Assembly: GCA_003157595.1 (NCBI GenBank)
Contig: PMKB01000015.1
Location: forward strand, 18,294 to 29,518
Origin: Solirubrobacterales bacterium
Lineage (GTDB): Bacteria > Actinomycetota > Thermoleophilia > Solirubrobacterales > Solirubrobacteraceae
Direction: 5' to 3'
DNA: 11,225 nucleotides
Positions 1 to 7,713 of this stretch are shown here, piece after piece. Under the pieces are notes generated by a model. That model was not told the DNA's origin and ran no database searches. It saw only the letters and a list, made by a program, of their open reading frames with translations. Numbering within the stretch: the stretch's first letter is position 1; each line of letters starts with the position of its first letter. Position numbers and translations under genes: made by a program.

Positions 1-1529
1 GCCTTCTCGGCGATCATGATCGTCGCCGCGTTGGTGTTGCCGCGCGTGATCGTCGGCATCACCGAGGCGTCAGCGACCCGCAGTCCCTCCACGCCGTGGA
101 CGCGCAGTTGCGAGTCGAGCACCGACCCCATCGGACATGTCGACGTCGGGTGATACACCGGCTGTCCGGCACGCCGAGCCCAGCCCAGGATGTCCTCGTC
201 CGAATCGGACTCCGGCACGCTGAACGGCGCCCGCATCGCACCGGCCAGCGCTGGCTGGGCAGCGATCTCAAGCGCGATCCGGATGCCTGCGATCATGCTC
301 GCCCGGTCCGCCTCGGTGGTCAGGAAGTTGCACAGCACGACCGGCTTGGAGTCGGGCCGCGGCGTGCGCAGCGTGACGCGGCCGCGGCTCGCCGGCTTGA
401 TCACGACCGGGCCGAAGCAGTAGCCGTGGTCGTGCGGGGCGGTGAGCCCCTCGTCGTAGAACAGCGACGGCGCGAAGTGGAACTCGATGTCCGGCGCGTC
501 GAGGCCCGGCCGCGTGCGCATGAACGCGCCGGCCTCGGGGATGTTCGACGTGAGCGGGCCGCGCCCCTCGTCGAGCAGCGCGAGGTTCTCGGCCGTCAGT
601 ACGCCAAACAGCGAGCGCTCGTCGGTGAGGTAGTTGAGCTGCGCCATGCAGTGGTCCTGGAGGTTCTCACCGACGGGGAGATCGACGCGTACCTCGATCC
701 CCATCGTCGCGAGATGTTCGGCGGGACCGATCCCGGACAGCATCAGGAGCACCGGGGACTGGTACGCGCCGGCCGAGAGGATGACCTCGCGCTCCGCGCG
801 GATCTCGAGGAGCTCGTCGCCGCGCGCGACCTCGACGCCAATCGCCCGCTCGCCCTCGAACACGATGCGCGTGCTCAGCGCGCCGGTGATCAGTTCGAGG
901 TTGGGCCGCGCACGCGCGGGGTGCAGGAAGGCATCCGCGGTGCTCCAGCGCAACCCGTCGCGCTGGGTCAGCTGGAATCTCCCAACACCCTCCTGGCGGG
1001 CGCCGTTGAAATCGGGGTTGCGCTCGTGACCCGCCTGCGCCGCCGCGTCGATCATCGTGTCGATCAGCGGGTTCATCGAACGGCTCTCGGAGACCGAGAG
1101 CGGACCGCCGGCGCCGTGAAAGGCATCCTCCCCGCGCTCGTTGTCCTCTGAGCGGCGGAAGTAGGGCAGCACGTCCTCGTAGGCCCAGCCGTCGCAGCCG
1201 AGCGCGGCCCACTCGTCGAAGTCGGCGCGGTTGCCGCGAATGTAGATCATCGCGTTGATCGACCCGCAGCCGCCAAGCACACGCCCGCGGGGGAGATACA
1301 GGCGCCGGCCTCCGAGACCCGGCTCCGGCTCGCCCAGCAGATCCCAATCGATTCCCGACTTGAAGACTGCAGGGAACGCCGCCGGGGTCTGGATCTCAGC
1401 CTGTCGATCGCTGCCGCCGGCCTCGAGCACGGCGACTCTGACGTCGCCGTCCTCGCTCAGGCGCGACGCGAGCACGCAGCCCGCCGAACCGGCGCCGACG
1501 ATCACGTAGTCGTAACTGCGAGTGCCCAT
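1..1529 (-). CDS. GMC family FAD-dependent alcohol oxidoreductase (choline dehydrogenase-like), 3' end outside window
   Basis: Flavoenzyme that oxidises a primary alcohol, probably to the aldehyde; substrate unknown. 509 residues are visible and the frame is open at base 1. GMC proteins usually run about 530-560 residues, so only a short tail is missing. Seen: N-terminal FAD Rossmann motif GAGSAG (12-17) with ribose-binding E36 in LEAGG; first GMC signature PRGRVLGGCGSIN (80-92); second signature LSAGAYQSP...SGIG (251-268); active-site H460 in VYHPTSTCPMG and partner N500 in RGNTNAA. No signal peptide or twin-arginine motif is seen, so it is probably cytoplasmic. The ATG at 1529 lies one base after the TGA of the upstream dehydrogenase, with no clear Shine-Dalgarno, so translation is probably coupled. 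It is the last visible gene of the operon. C88 stands where the family usually has Ser (GGSSS). Family call is firm; choline as substrate is not supported. Confidence 0.93.
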   Translation of the reverse strand, partial: MGTRSYDYVIVGAGSAGCVLASRLSEDGDVRVAVLEAGGSDRQAEIQTPAAFPAVFKSGIDWDLLGEPEPGLGGRRLYLPRGRVLGGCGSINAMIYIRGNRADFDEWAALGCDGWAYEDVLPYFRRSEDNERGEDAFHGAGGPLSVSESRSMNPLIDTMIDAAAQAGHERNPDFNGARQEGVGRFQLTQRDGLRWSTADAFLHPARARPNLELITGALSTRIVFEGERAIGVEVARGDELLEIRAEREVILSAGAYQSPVLLMLSGIGPAEHLATMGIEVRVDLPVGENLQDHCMAQLNYLTDERSLFGVLTAENLALLDEGRGPLTSNIPEAGAFMRTRPGLDAPDIEFHFAPSLFYDEGLTAPHDHGYCFGPVVIKPASRGRVTLRTPRPDSKPVVLCNFLTTEADRASMIAGIRIALEIAAQPALAGAMRAPFSVPESDSDEDILGWARRAGQPVYHPTSTCPMGSVLDSQLRVHGVEGLRVADASVMPTITRGNTNAATIMIAEK

Positions 1530-1530
1530 C

Positions 1531-2574
1531 TCAGTCGACACGGATAACCACCTTCATCACCTCGGCCGGATGTTCGATGGCAAACTCGATCGCTTCCGGC
1601 GCGCGCTCGAGCGGAAACTCATGGCTGATCAGGCGCGCGATCATCGGCGCGTTGCGCTCCACGGCCGCGACCGCCTCGGCGAACTCGCCACCGCCGCAGC
1701 AGCTCACGCCGAGCAGGTCGATCTCCTTCTCGGTGAGGCTGCCGATCCGGATCGGGACCTCCTCGTTCGACATGCCGACCTGGACCGCGCGGCCCGCTGA
1801 GGCGACCATCTCGACCATCGCACGCACCGCCGCCGCCGCACCGGTCGCGTCCACCACCACCGGCGGACCGGCGGCGCCGGCCCAGTCGCGCGCCGCCTCC
1901 ACGACCGCGCGCGCGTCGGTCCAGACGAGCACCTGCGCACCCATCTCGCGGCTGAGACCGAGGCGTCGCTCCTGGAGGTCGATGACGAGTACCTCCGCGC
2001 CGCGTTCGCGCGCCAGCAAACAGACGCACTGCCCGATCGGGCCCGCGCCGAGCACCACCACGTGCTCGCCCTCCTCAATGCGCGCGCGGTGCACGGCGCG
2101 GACGGCGATCGACGCCGGTTCGGCCATCGCGGCCACTGCGCTGTCGTCCGCCGTGATCGGGAAAACCTGCTGCTGCGGGATGCAAAGAAGCTCCTGCAGA
2201 CCGCCGTCGAGGTGAATCCCAATCAGCGTGAAGTTGTCGCACGTATTCGGCCGACCGACGCTGCACGGGTAGCAATGTCCGCACGCGTGCAGCGGGTACA
2301 ACGCCACCCGCGCCGCGACGTCGAGCCCGGGCCGGCAGCCGGGGCCAAGCGCCTCGATCGTGCCTGCGCACTCGTGTCCCTGGATCTTGGGAAAAGGCGA
2401 CGCGCCGCCCGCGACATCCGAGAGCTCGCCGCGCAGGAAGTGGTAGTCGGAGCCGCAGATCCCCACCGCCTCGCTGCGCACGAGAACCTCGCCCGGACCG
2501 GGGGACTCCGGCTCCGCCACCTCGACGACCTCCATCACGCCCACGGCGCGTGTCACCGCGGCACGCATCGCCAC
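1531..2574 (-). CDS. Zinc-dependent medium-chain alcohol dehydrogenase, NAD-type
   Basis: MDR-superfamily alcohol/polyol dehydrogenase of 347 residues, the usual length. Seen: catalytic zinc ligands C40 (GICGSD), H67-E68 (GHE) and probably E152 (AEPAS); a full structural zinc set C98, C101, C104, C112; nucleotide-binding GAGPIG (176-181); and D199 at the end of the second beta strand, which favours NAD+ over NADP+. The set resembles the sorbitol, threonine and butanediol dehydrogenase branch, but I cannot fix the substrate. The longest start is GTG at 2574; ATG at 2568 (giving MRAAV) is equally good and has GGGGTGG just upstream. It follows the zinc transferase gene after 46 nt and is separated from the GMC gene by one base. 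Having two alcohol-oxidising enzymes adjacent suggests successive oxidation steps, or two hydroxyl groups on one molecule (inference). Confidence 0.93.
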   Translation of the reverse strand: MAMRAAVTRAVGVMEVVEVAEPESPGPGEVLVRSEAVGICGSDYHFLRGELSDVAGGASPFPKIQGHECAGTIEALGPGCRPGLDVAARVALYPLHACGHCYPCSVGRPNTCDNFTLIGIHLDGGLQELLCIPQQQVFPITADDSAVAAMAEPASIAVRAVHRARIEEGEHVVVLGAGPIGQCVCLLARERGAEVLVIDLQERRLGLSREMGAQVLVWTDARAVVEAARDWAGAAGPPVVVDATGAAAAVRAMVEMVASAGRAVQVGMSNEEVPIRIGSLTEKEIDLLGVSCCGGGEFAEAVAAVERNAPMIARLISHEFPLERAPEAIEFAIEHPAEVMKVVIRVD

Positions 2575-2620
2575 CCCACGCGCGGTGGCGATCCGCCCTG
2601 GAAGGAGTGAGCTCGCGCGC

Positions 2621-3760
2621 TCATCCCCACACCTCCGCCGCGGTCTCGACCACCAGACGCAGCTTTGCGCGCTGCTGGTCCATCGTCAGCAGGTTGCCCT
2701 CGACGGTCGAGGAAAAGCCGCACTGCGGTGAGAGGCACAGCTGATCGAATGGCACGTGGTGTGCTGCATCCTCGATGCGGCGCTTGAGCTCGTCCTTGGA
2801 CTCCAGCTCGCCGCGCTTGGTCGTCACCAGCCCGAGCACGACCATCTTCCCGGGCGGCACGAAGCGCAGCGGCTCGAATCCGCCCGAGCGGGAGTCGTCG
2901 TATTCGAGGAAGAACCCGTCCACCTCCAGTTGGCCGAACAGCGCCTCGGCGACGTAGTCGTAGCCACCCTCGGCGGCCCATGACGAGCGGAAGTTGCCGC
3001 GACAGAGGTGGGTCGTCACGGCCATCCCATCAGGACGGCCCGCCAGCGCCCGGTTGATCACGCGTATGTAGGTCTCGTGCAGGTGCTCGGGGTTTGAACC
3101 GCGAGCGCTCAGCTGCTCGCGCTGCCTGGGGTCGTTGAGGTAGGCGAGGCTCGTGTCGTCGAGCTGCACGTATGTGCAGCCGAGCTCGGCCAACGCGCGC
3201 AGCTCGGCGGCGTAGGCGTCGGCAAGGTCGTCCCAGAACTCTGCGATGTCTGGGTAGACGTCGGTGTCGATTGCGGCGGCCCCGCCACGGAAGTGGAGCA
3301 TGCTCGGCGAGGGGATCGTCAGCTTGGGCGTGGCGCCCCGGGCGACTGACTTCAGGAACGCGAAGGCCTCGGTGAAGATCGGGCGCTCCAGCCGTAGCTT
3401 GCCCGCGACGGCGATCGCTGCCGGAGTGAATTCGATCTCGCCTTGCTCGTTGCGGAACTGGACGCTCAGGTCGCCCGCGACCTTGCTCACTCCGCCGAGC
3501 TGGTAGATGAAGTCCATGTGCCACGAGGCGCGGCGGAACTCGCCGTCGGTGGCCGACTGCAGGCCGACCTCCTGCTGCATCGCCACTACGTCGCGAATCG
3601 CGGCATCCTCGGCGGCGGCGAGCTGCTCGGCCGAGATCCGGCCGGCCCGTTGCTCGGCGCGGGCGGCGAGCAGCTCGGGCGGCCGCAGCAGGCTGCCGAC
3701 GTGATCCGCTCGAAACGGCGGCGTCGTGCGTACCGAGGCGGGCAGCTCGCTCACCGCCAT
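2621..3760 (-). CDS. MetE C-terminal-like (YxjG-type) zinc methyl/thiol transferase
   Basis: Single-domain relative of the catalytic half of cobalamin-independent methionine synthase, 379 residues. This matches the length of Bacillus YxjG/YxjH and of epoxyalkane:coenzyme M transferase rather than full MetE (about 750). Seen: N-terminal DHVGSLLRP (19-27); DGEFRR (72-77); LDDTSLAYL (200-208); zinc motif H251-x-C253 within THLCRGNFRSSW; and third ligand C347 in SPQCGFSS. The family activates a thiol on zinc and alkylates it. Possible roles are homocysteine methylation from a methyl donor, demethylation of the imported compound, or thiol addition to an activated intermediate. No epoxide-carboxylation partner genes are seen. 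The ATG at 3760 overlaps the end of the VOC gene by 10 nt and lacks a strong Shine-Dalgarno, so translation is probably coupled. Its place inside a transport/oxidation operon, not a methionine locus, argues against simple housekeeping synthesis. Family firm, reaction open. Confidence 0.88.
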   Translation of the reverse strand: MAVSELPASVRTTPPFRADHVGSLLRPPELLAARAEQRAGRISAEQLAAAEDAAIRDVVAMQQEVGLQSATDGEFRRASWHMDFIYQLGGVSKVAGDLSVQFRNEQGEIEFTPAAIAVAGKLRLERPIFTEAFAFLKSVARGATPKLTIPSPSMLHFRGGAAAIDTDVYPDIAEFWDDLADAYAAELRALAELGCTYVQLDDTSLAYLNDPRQREQLSARGSNPEHLHETYIRVINRALAGRPDGMAVTTHLCRGNFRSSWAAEGGYDYVAEALFGQLEVDGFFLEYDDSRSGGFEPLRFVPPGKMVVLGLVTTKRGELESKDELKRRIEDAAHHVPFDQLCLSPQCGFSSTVEGNLLTMDQQRAKLRLVVETAAEVWG

Positions 3761-4218
3761 CCCCGCGTCTGCGGCGCCACGTCGCCAGGCGTGCGTTTGC
3801 GTGCCGTCACGCGATCGGGATCGACGACGTTGACCTCAACGCGCACGCCGTCGCGGTCGGCGAAGAAGAGCTGTCGCAAGCCGGCCCCGGGCACCGCGTT
3901 GCGAACCGCCTCGACGCCCTCTCGATCGAGTCGCGCGGCCGCCTCCTCGTAGTCGCAGTCTGCGAACGCGATGTGATCGATTCTCCCGGCGGCGGCCTCG
4001 CCGGCCGCGCTCAGCCCGACCCGCTGTGCGTGCTCGTTGTAAACGCGCCGGTCGGCGACGTGCACGCACGGGACGCCGGCGGCGTACAGCCAGTAGCCCG
4101 GGAACTCGAGCGGTGGACGCACGCCCACCGTCAGTCCCAGCGCCCGGCAGTAGAAGTCGCGCGTCGCGTCGATGTCGTCGCTCAGCAGCAGGATGTGGTC
4201 AAGCGCCGTCACGCCCAT
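3751..4218 (-). CDS. VOC superfamily (glyoxalase/dioxygenase fold) protein
   Basis: 155-residue protein with two beta-alpha-beta-beta-beta modules. Seen: LDHILLLSDDIDATRDFY opening (6-23) with candidate metal ligand H8; second module opening IDHIAF with H82; final-strand E128 in VRVEVNVVD; H53 in the first module may add a ligand. This His/His/Glu pattern fits metal-dependent lyases, isomerases, thiol transferases or extradiol-type enzymes of the family, so the reaction is open. Start: ATG at 4218 lies one base after the livF stop (TGA-C-ATG) and directly precedes the conserved first strand, with GGCGGGG about 9 nt upstream. A longer in-frame form starting at 4269 would overlap livF by 50 nt and add a non-conserved tail, so I rejected it. 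The stop overlaps the transferase start by 10 nt. Its place directly after the transporter genes suggests it acts early on the imported compound (inference). Confidence 0.9.
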   Translation of the reverse strand: MGVTALDHILLLSDDIDATRDFYCRALGLTVGVRPPLEFPGYWLYAAGVPCVHVADRRVYNEHAQRVGLSAAGEAAAGRIDHIAFADCDYEEAAARLDREGVEAVRNAVPGAGLRQLFFADRDGVRVEVNVVDPDRVTARKRTPGDVAPQTRGWR

Positions 4219-4219
4219 G

Positions 4220-4978
4220 TCAGCGCGCCCCGCCGACGCTTCCCGCGGCGGTTCGAAGCAGGTAGGCAAGGTGCAGCAGCTCTGGGTTCTCGCGCAGCTC
4301 GCCGGCGGTGCCAGAGAACTCGATCACGCCGCCGTTCATCACGTAGGCCCGGTTGGCGAGGCCGAGGGCTACCGTGGCGAACTGCTCGATCAGCAGCACG
4401 CCGGTCCCCATCGCGGTGATCGTGCGAAGCGTCGGGATCAGGCGCGAGACGACGACCGGAGCCAGCCCGAGCGAGAGCTCGTCGATCACCACGACCTTCG
4501 GCTCGGAGACGAGCGCTTGGGCGAGCACGACCATCTGCTGCTCGCCGCCCGACAGCAGCCGAGCCTGGGAGCGCAGCCTCCGCTTGAGCTCCGGAAACAG
4601 CTCGAGCGCCCTTTCGCTCGCGGCTCGCGCCTGGTCGCGCCCCAGCGTGTAGGTGGCGACGCGGAGGTTCTCCTCGACGGTGAGCGCCGGCAGAAGGCGG
4701 CGCCCCTCGGGCACGATCGCAACGCCGGCCTGGCGGATCCGCTCCGGCCGGGCGCGGGTCAAGTCCTGCTCACCCAGCGACACGGACCCGCCTTGCGCGC
4801 GCAGCACGCCGCCGACTGCGAGCACGAGGCTCGACTTGCCGGCGCCGTTGGGGCCCAGCAGCGCCGTGACCTCACCGGGCGGAACCTCCAGCGAGACCGC
4901 GTTGACGACCACGCGATTGCCCCGCGCGACCGTCACCTCACGCAGGAACAGCGTGCCGGCGTGGGTGGCGTCGGTCAT
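4220..4978 (-). CDS. livF: Branched-chain amino acid/HAAT-type ABC transporter ATPase, LivF type
   Basis: Cytoplasmic ATP-hydrolysing subunit that pairs with the LivG-type ATPase on the permease dimer; 252 residues, slightly longer than usual because of its N-terminal lead. Seen: Walker A GPNGAGKS (42-49); VPEGRRL (89-95), the LivF form of the Q-loop in which E91 takes the Gln place; complete signature LSGGE (142-146); Walker B VVVIDE (162-167) with catalytic E167; D-loop SLGLAP; and LLIEQF, the LivF-style switch that lacks the usual His. The ATG at 4978 overlaps the livG stop as ATGA. A good GAGGAG Shine-Dalgarno lies 5 nt upstream inside livG. The name reflects subunit type only; the transported substrate is not known. 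Confidence 0.95.
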   Translation of the reverse strand: MTDATHAGTLFLREVTVARGNRVVVNAVSLEVPPGEVTALLGPNGAGKSSLVLAVGGVLRAQGGSVSLGEQDLTRARPERIRQAGVAIVPEGRRLLPALTVEENLRVATYTLGRDQARAASERALELFPELKRRLRSQARLLSGGEQQMVVLAQALVSEPKVVVIDELSLGLAPVVVSRLIPTLRTITAMGTGVLLIEQFATVALGLANRAYVMNGGVIEFSGTAGELRENPELLHLAYLLRTAAGSVGGAR

Positions 4979-5691
4979 ACGATCTCCTCGGTGCCGAGGT
5001 ATGCGCGCATGACCTTCTCGTCACGCAGCACCTCGCCCGTCGGCCCTGACGCGATCACGGTGCCGAAGTCGAGCACCGCGGTCGCTCCACAGCATGCCGA
5101 CACGAGGCTCATGTCGTGGTCGACGAGAATCACCAGCGCACCGGTGTGGCCCGGGATCGCCTTGATTACACCGCTCAGGTGCTCGGTTTCCTCGTCGGGC
5201 AAGCCTGCGGCTGGTTCGTCGAGCAGCACCAACCGAGGTTCGCCGACGACGGCGCGTGCGACCTCGACCAGGCGCCGCTGGGCGGCGCCCAGGGTCGCCA
5301 CCTTGGCCTGCGGGTCGATCTCGAGCCCGACGAACGAGATCGCGTCCAGCACTTCCTGACGCCGCGAGGCTCTGCTCAGCCTGGAGTGCTCGTGGATCAT
5401 CGCGACGTTGTCGAACACCGACAACTGCTCGATCGCCTGCTCGGTCTGGAACGATCGTCGGAGGCCCCAGCGCGCACGTCTGAAGTGGACCATCCCGAGC
5501 AGATCCTCGCCGTACGCCCGCACACTCCCCCCGACCGGCCGCACGAAACCGCTCAGCACGTTGAAGAAGGTCGTCTTGCCAGCGCCGTTGGGTCCGATCA
5601 GTCCGCACGTGCCCTGCACGAAGTTCACGCTCATGCTGTCCAACGCGGTGACGCCGCCGAGGCGGACCGTGAGATCGGAGACCTCGATCAC
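4975..5691 (-). CDS. livG: Branched-chain amino acid/HAAT-type ABC transporter ATPase, LivG type
   Basis: Second ATPase of the importer, 238 residues. Seen: Walker A GPNGAGKT (33-40); Q-loop SFQTEQ with Q82; Walker B RLVLLDE (153-159) with E159 as catalytic base; and H-switch H192 in LVDHD. The ABC signature is unusual: LGAAQ (134-138) in TLGAAQRRLVEVARA. LivG proteins commonly have LAYGQ there, so the usual glycine is Ala137. The partner LivF has an intact LSGGE, so at least one ATP site is canonical. The start is GTG at 5691, overlapping the livM stop as GTGA; the upstream GGGGA is a weak ribosome site, so coupling is likely. The 3' overlap with livF fits stoichiometric expression. Confidence 0.95.
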   Translation of the reverse strand: MIEVSDLTVRLGGVTALDSMSVNFVQGTCGLIGPNGAGKTTFFNVLSGFVRPVGGSVRAYGEDLLGMVHFRRARWGLRRSFQTEQAIEQLSVFDNVAMIHEHSRLSRASRRQEVLDAISFVGLEIDPQAKVATLGAAQRRLVEVARAVVGEPRLVLLDEPAAGLPDEETEHLSGVIKAIPGHTGALVILVDHDMSLVSACCGATAVLDFGTVIASGPTGEVLRDEKVMRAYLGTEEIV

Positions 5692-6782
5692 GGCGTGGAT
5701 TCCCCGGTGCGCGCACGCCGGCGGGCCACGCCGCTCAGCAGTCGCCCCACGCGCGCCAAGTCCTTGGGCACCTGATCCACCAGGCCGGCCGGGGCGGTGG
5801 TCAGCACCTGCAGCACGCCGATGCCGAACAGGATCGTCAACCAGTCAGGAGACACACCCCAGCTGTTGAGAAGCGCGGGCAGCAGTTGTAGCAGCAGTGC
5901 GGCGACGATCGCTCCCCACAGGCTGAAGATCCCTCCCATCAGGACTACAGCCAGCAACGTGATCGACGCCTGGGTGGGGAAGTCGATCGAATAGAGGTAG
6001 CGGGAGCTCCCGGCGAGCAGGCCGCCGGCGACTCCGGTGACGAACGATGCCAGCGCGAACGCCCACAGCTTGTAGAGGGTGGTATTGATCCCGGCCGCGC
6101 GCGCGGCCGCTTCGCTCTGGCGGATCGCCGCCCACGCTCTGCCCGGCCGCGTGCGCACGTGCACGAGCGCGAGCAGGAACATCAACGCCCCGACGATCAC
6201 GGAGTAGCGGAAGAAGGCGGGGTCGGAGGACGCGATGGTGGGGCGGCGCATAGCCGGCGTGTGAAGGGCGTTGCTGTTGTAGCCGAGAAAGCCGTGGCCG
6301 CCGTTCGGGAAGTTGGTCGTCGCGAGCACGACGGTGATCGCGCCCGCCAGCATCAACGTGATCAGCGCGAGGTAGAGGCCACTCAGCCGCAGCGCGGGCA
6401 GCCCCACCACGGTCCCGAGCGCCATCGTCACCAGTCCGGCGAGCAGCAGCACGATCGGAAACGGCAGCGCGGTGGCGAACAGCAGCCGGGCTGCCACCCA
6501 GGCGCCGAGTGCCAGCACCGCGGCCTGCCCGAGCGAGACCAGCCCGACTCGTCCGGCCAGCAGTCCGAGTCCAAGCGCGACGATCGCGTAGATCGCGACC
6601 TGCGTCAAGGCATCGACGTAGTAGAGGCTGAGCAGCGCCGGCAGCGCGAACAGCACGAACGCCAGCAGCGCCACGATCACCGCGGGGCGCACGAATGTGC
6701 GCGCGTCGAGCCCCCGCGGCGACAACGACGGTCGCGCGGTGCCCTCCAGGCTCGCGGCATCCACGGTGCTAGATCCCCTCAC
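5688..6782 (-). CDS. livM: Branched-chain amino acid/HAAT-type ABC transporter permease, LivM type
   Basis: Integral membrane permease of up to 364 residues. After a polar N-terminal lead of about 30 residues come several hydrophobic segments: roughly 32-56, 60-80, 84-105, 108-130, 135-155, then after a soluble loop 195-210, 240-260, 272-295 and 300-320. A loop containing RPGRAWAAIRQSEAAARAAGIN-type sequence (about 212-234) is the expected EAA coupling loop that contacts the ATPases. The GTG at 6782 overlaps livH by 14 nt. An in-frame GTG at 6764 has GAGGGG (6780-6775) 10 nt upstream and would remove six residues; I cannot decide between the two. The basic C-terminal tail (RRRARTGESTP) is cytosolic. 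It forms the pore with LivH. Confidence 0.95.
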   Translation of the reverse strand: MRGSSTVDAASLEGTARPSLSPRGLDARTFVRPAVIVALLAFVLFALPALLSLYYVDALTQVAIYAIVALGLGLLAGRVGLVSLGQAAVLALGAWVAARLLFATALPFPIVLLLAGLVTMALGTVVGLPALRLSGLYLALITLMLAGAITVVLATTNFPNGGHGFLGYNSNALHTPAMRRPTIASSDPAFFRYSVIVGALMFLLALVHVRTRPGRAWAAIRQSEAAARAAGINTTLYKLWAFALASFVTGVAGGLLAGSSRYLYSIDFPTQASITLLAVVLMGGIFSLWGAIVAALLLQLLPALLNSWGVSPDWLTILFGIGVLQVLTTAPAGLVDQVPKDLARVGRLLSGVARRRARTGESTP

Positions 6783-7713
6783 GGGAAAGCGAGTTCGCGC
6801 GCTGGCGGTTGACCACGAGCAGCGCGACCGCGGCGAGCACGAACGGCGTCATGTCGCGATAGTTGGTGATGGACTGGATCGGTGTGATCATCGCGTCGAC
6901 GAGCCCGATCACGATCGCCGCCACGAACGTGACGACGATCGACCGCAGGCGACCGATCAGCGCCGCGGCCAGCGAGGAGATCACCAAGAAGGTGAGCGTT
7001 GTCGCATCCAGCGCGACCAGGTCCGCCAAGAGCACTCCGGCGAACCCGGCGAGTATGCCGCAGCCGAACCACGCGGCGGCCTCGACGCGGCGAACCGGCA
7101 CTCCGAGCGTCGCCGTGATCTCGCGGTCGTTGGCGAGTGCGCGCATCGCCGTTCCCAGCTTGGTGAAACGCAGGAACGCCCCCGTGACGATCGTCATCAC
7201 GACTCCACAGGCAAGCCCGATCACCTGCGTCCAGGTGACCTGAATCTGGCTGATGATAAAGCCACTGTTGTCGGTCGGCAGCGTGATCGAGCGGGACTCC
7301 CCGCCGCTGCTGGTCCACAGCAGGTCCATCAGCCCGAGCAGGATCAGCGCCAGCCCAAGTGTCGCCACCGCCTTTACCAACGGTTCTCGTGCGGCCAGCG
7401 CCCGGCCGAACACGATCCCGTAGCCGAGCGTCACGACACCCCCGAAGAGGATGCAGATGAGGTAGGCGAGCCACTGGTTGAGACCCGCAGCGTTGATCAG
7501 CTGCCAGGCGATCAGCGCGCCCATGGCGCCGACCGCGCCGAAGGCAAGGAACAGCACGCCGGTCGCGCGGTACAGCACGACCATCCCGACTCCCGAGAGC
7601 GCGTAGACGCCACCGAGGGCCAGGCCGGTGTAGATGAACGGCTGAAAGTCCAGCCAGCTCGGCAGCCCCAGCACGCCGATGATTAGTGGATGAAGGTCGA
7701 TCCCGCCTGGCAT
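6769..7713 (-). CDS. livH: Branched-chain amino acid/HAAT-type ABC transporter permease, LivH type
   Basis: Integral membrane permease of 314 residues, within the usual 290-315 range. Seen: FIYTGLALGGVYALSGVGMVVLYRATGVLFLAFGA near the N-terminus, the standard LivH opening; further hydrophobic segments around 60-80, 85-105, 110-135, 165-185, 215-240, 245-270 and 280-300; and the EAA-type coupling loop KLGTAMRALANDREITATLGV about 190-210. The ATG at 7713 has a clear AGGAG (7725-7721) with a 7-nt spacer, one of the best ribosome sites in the operon. That fits independent initiation after the 137-nt gap that follows the binding-protein gene. The stop overlaps the livM start. Confidence 0.95.
   Translation of the reverse strand: MPGGIDLHPLIIGVLGLPSWLDFQPFIYTGLALGGVYALSGVGMVVLYRATGVLFLAFGAVGAMGALIAWQLINAAGLNQWLAYLICILFGGVVTLGYGIVFGRALAAREPLVKAVATLGLALILLGLMDLLWTSSGGESRSITLPTDNSGFIISQIQVTWTQVIGLACGVVMTIVTGAFLRFTKLGTAMRALANDREITATLGVPVRRVEAAAWFGCGILAGFAGVLLADLVALDATTLTFLVISSLAAALIGRLRSIVVTFVAAIVIGLVDAMITPIQSITNYRDMTPFVLAAVALLVVNRQRANSLSREGI

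Noticed and set aside
96..1151. Long plus-strand open frame antisense to the GMC gene
   Set aside because: Arg/Val/Ala-rich product without motifs; the minus-strand frame here encodes an unbroken GMC enzyme with all its signatures. It is a by-product of high third-position GC.
667..1347. Minus-strand 226-residue frame inside the GMC gene
   Set aside because: Out of frame with the GMC motifs and very Arg-rich; the real minus-strand frame is shifted and continues past base 1.
3751..4269. Longer 172-residue form of the VOC protein
   Set aside because: Adds a non-conserved tail and a 50-nt overlap with livF; the ATG at 4218 immediately precedes the conserved first strand and follows the livF stop by one base.
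4172..5359. 395-codon plus-strand frame across the ATPase genes
   Set aside because: Runs antisense to clear Walker A/B and signature motifs of two ATPases; its own product has no recognisable domain.
6697..7686. 329-codon plus-strand frame antisense to livH
   Set aside because: His/Arg/Asp-rich shadow of a hydrophobic membrane protein coded on the other strand.
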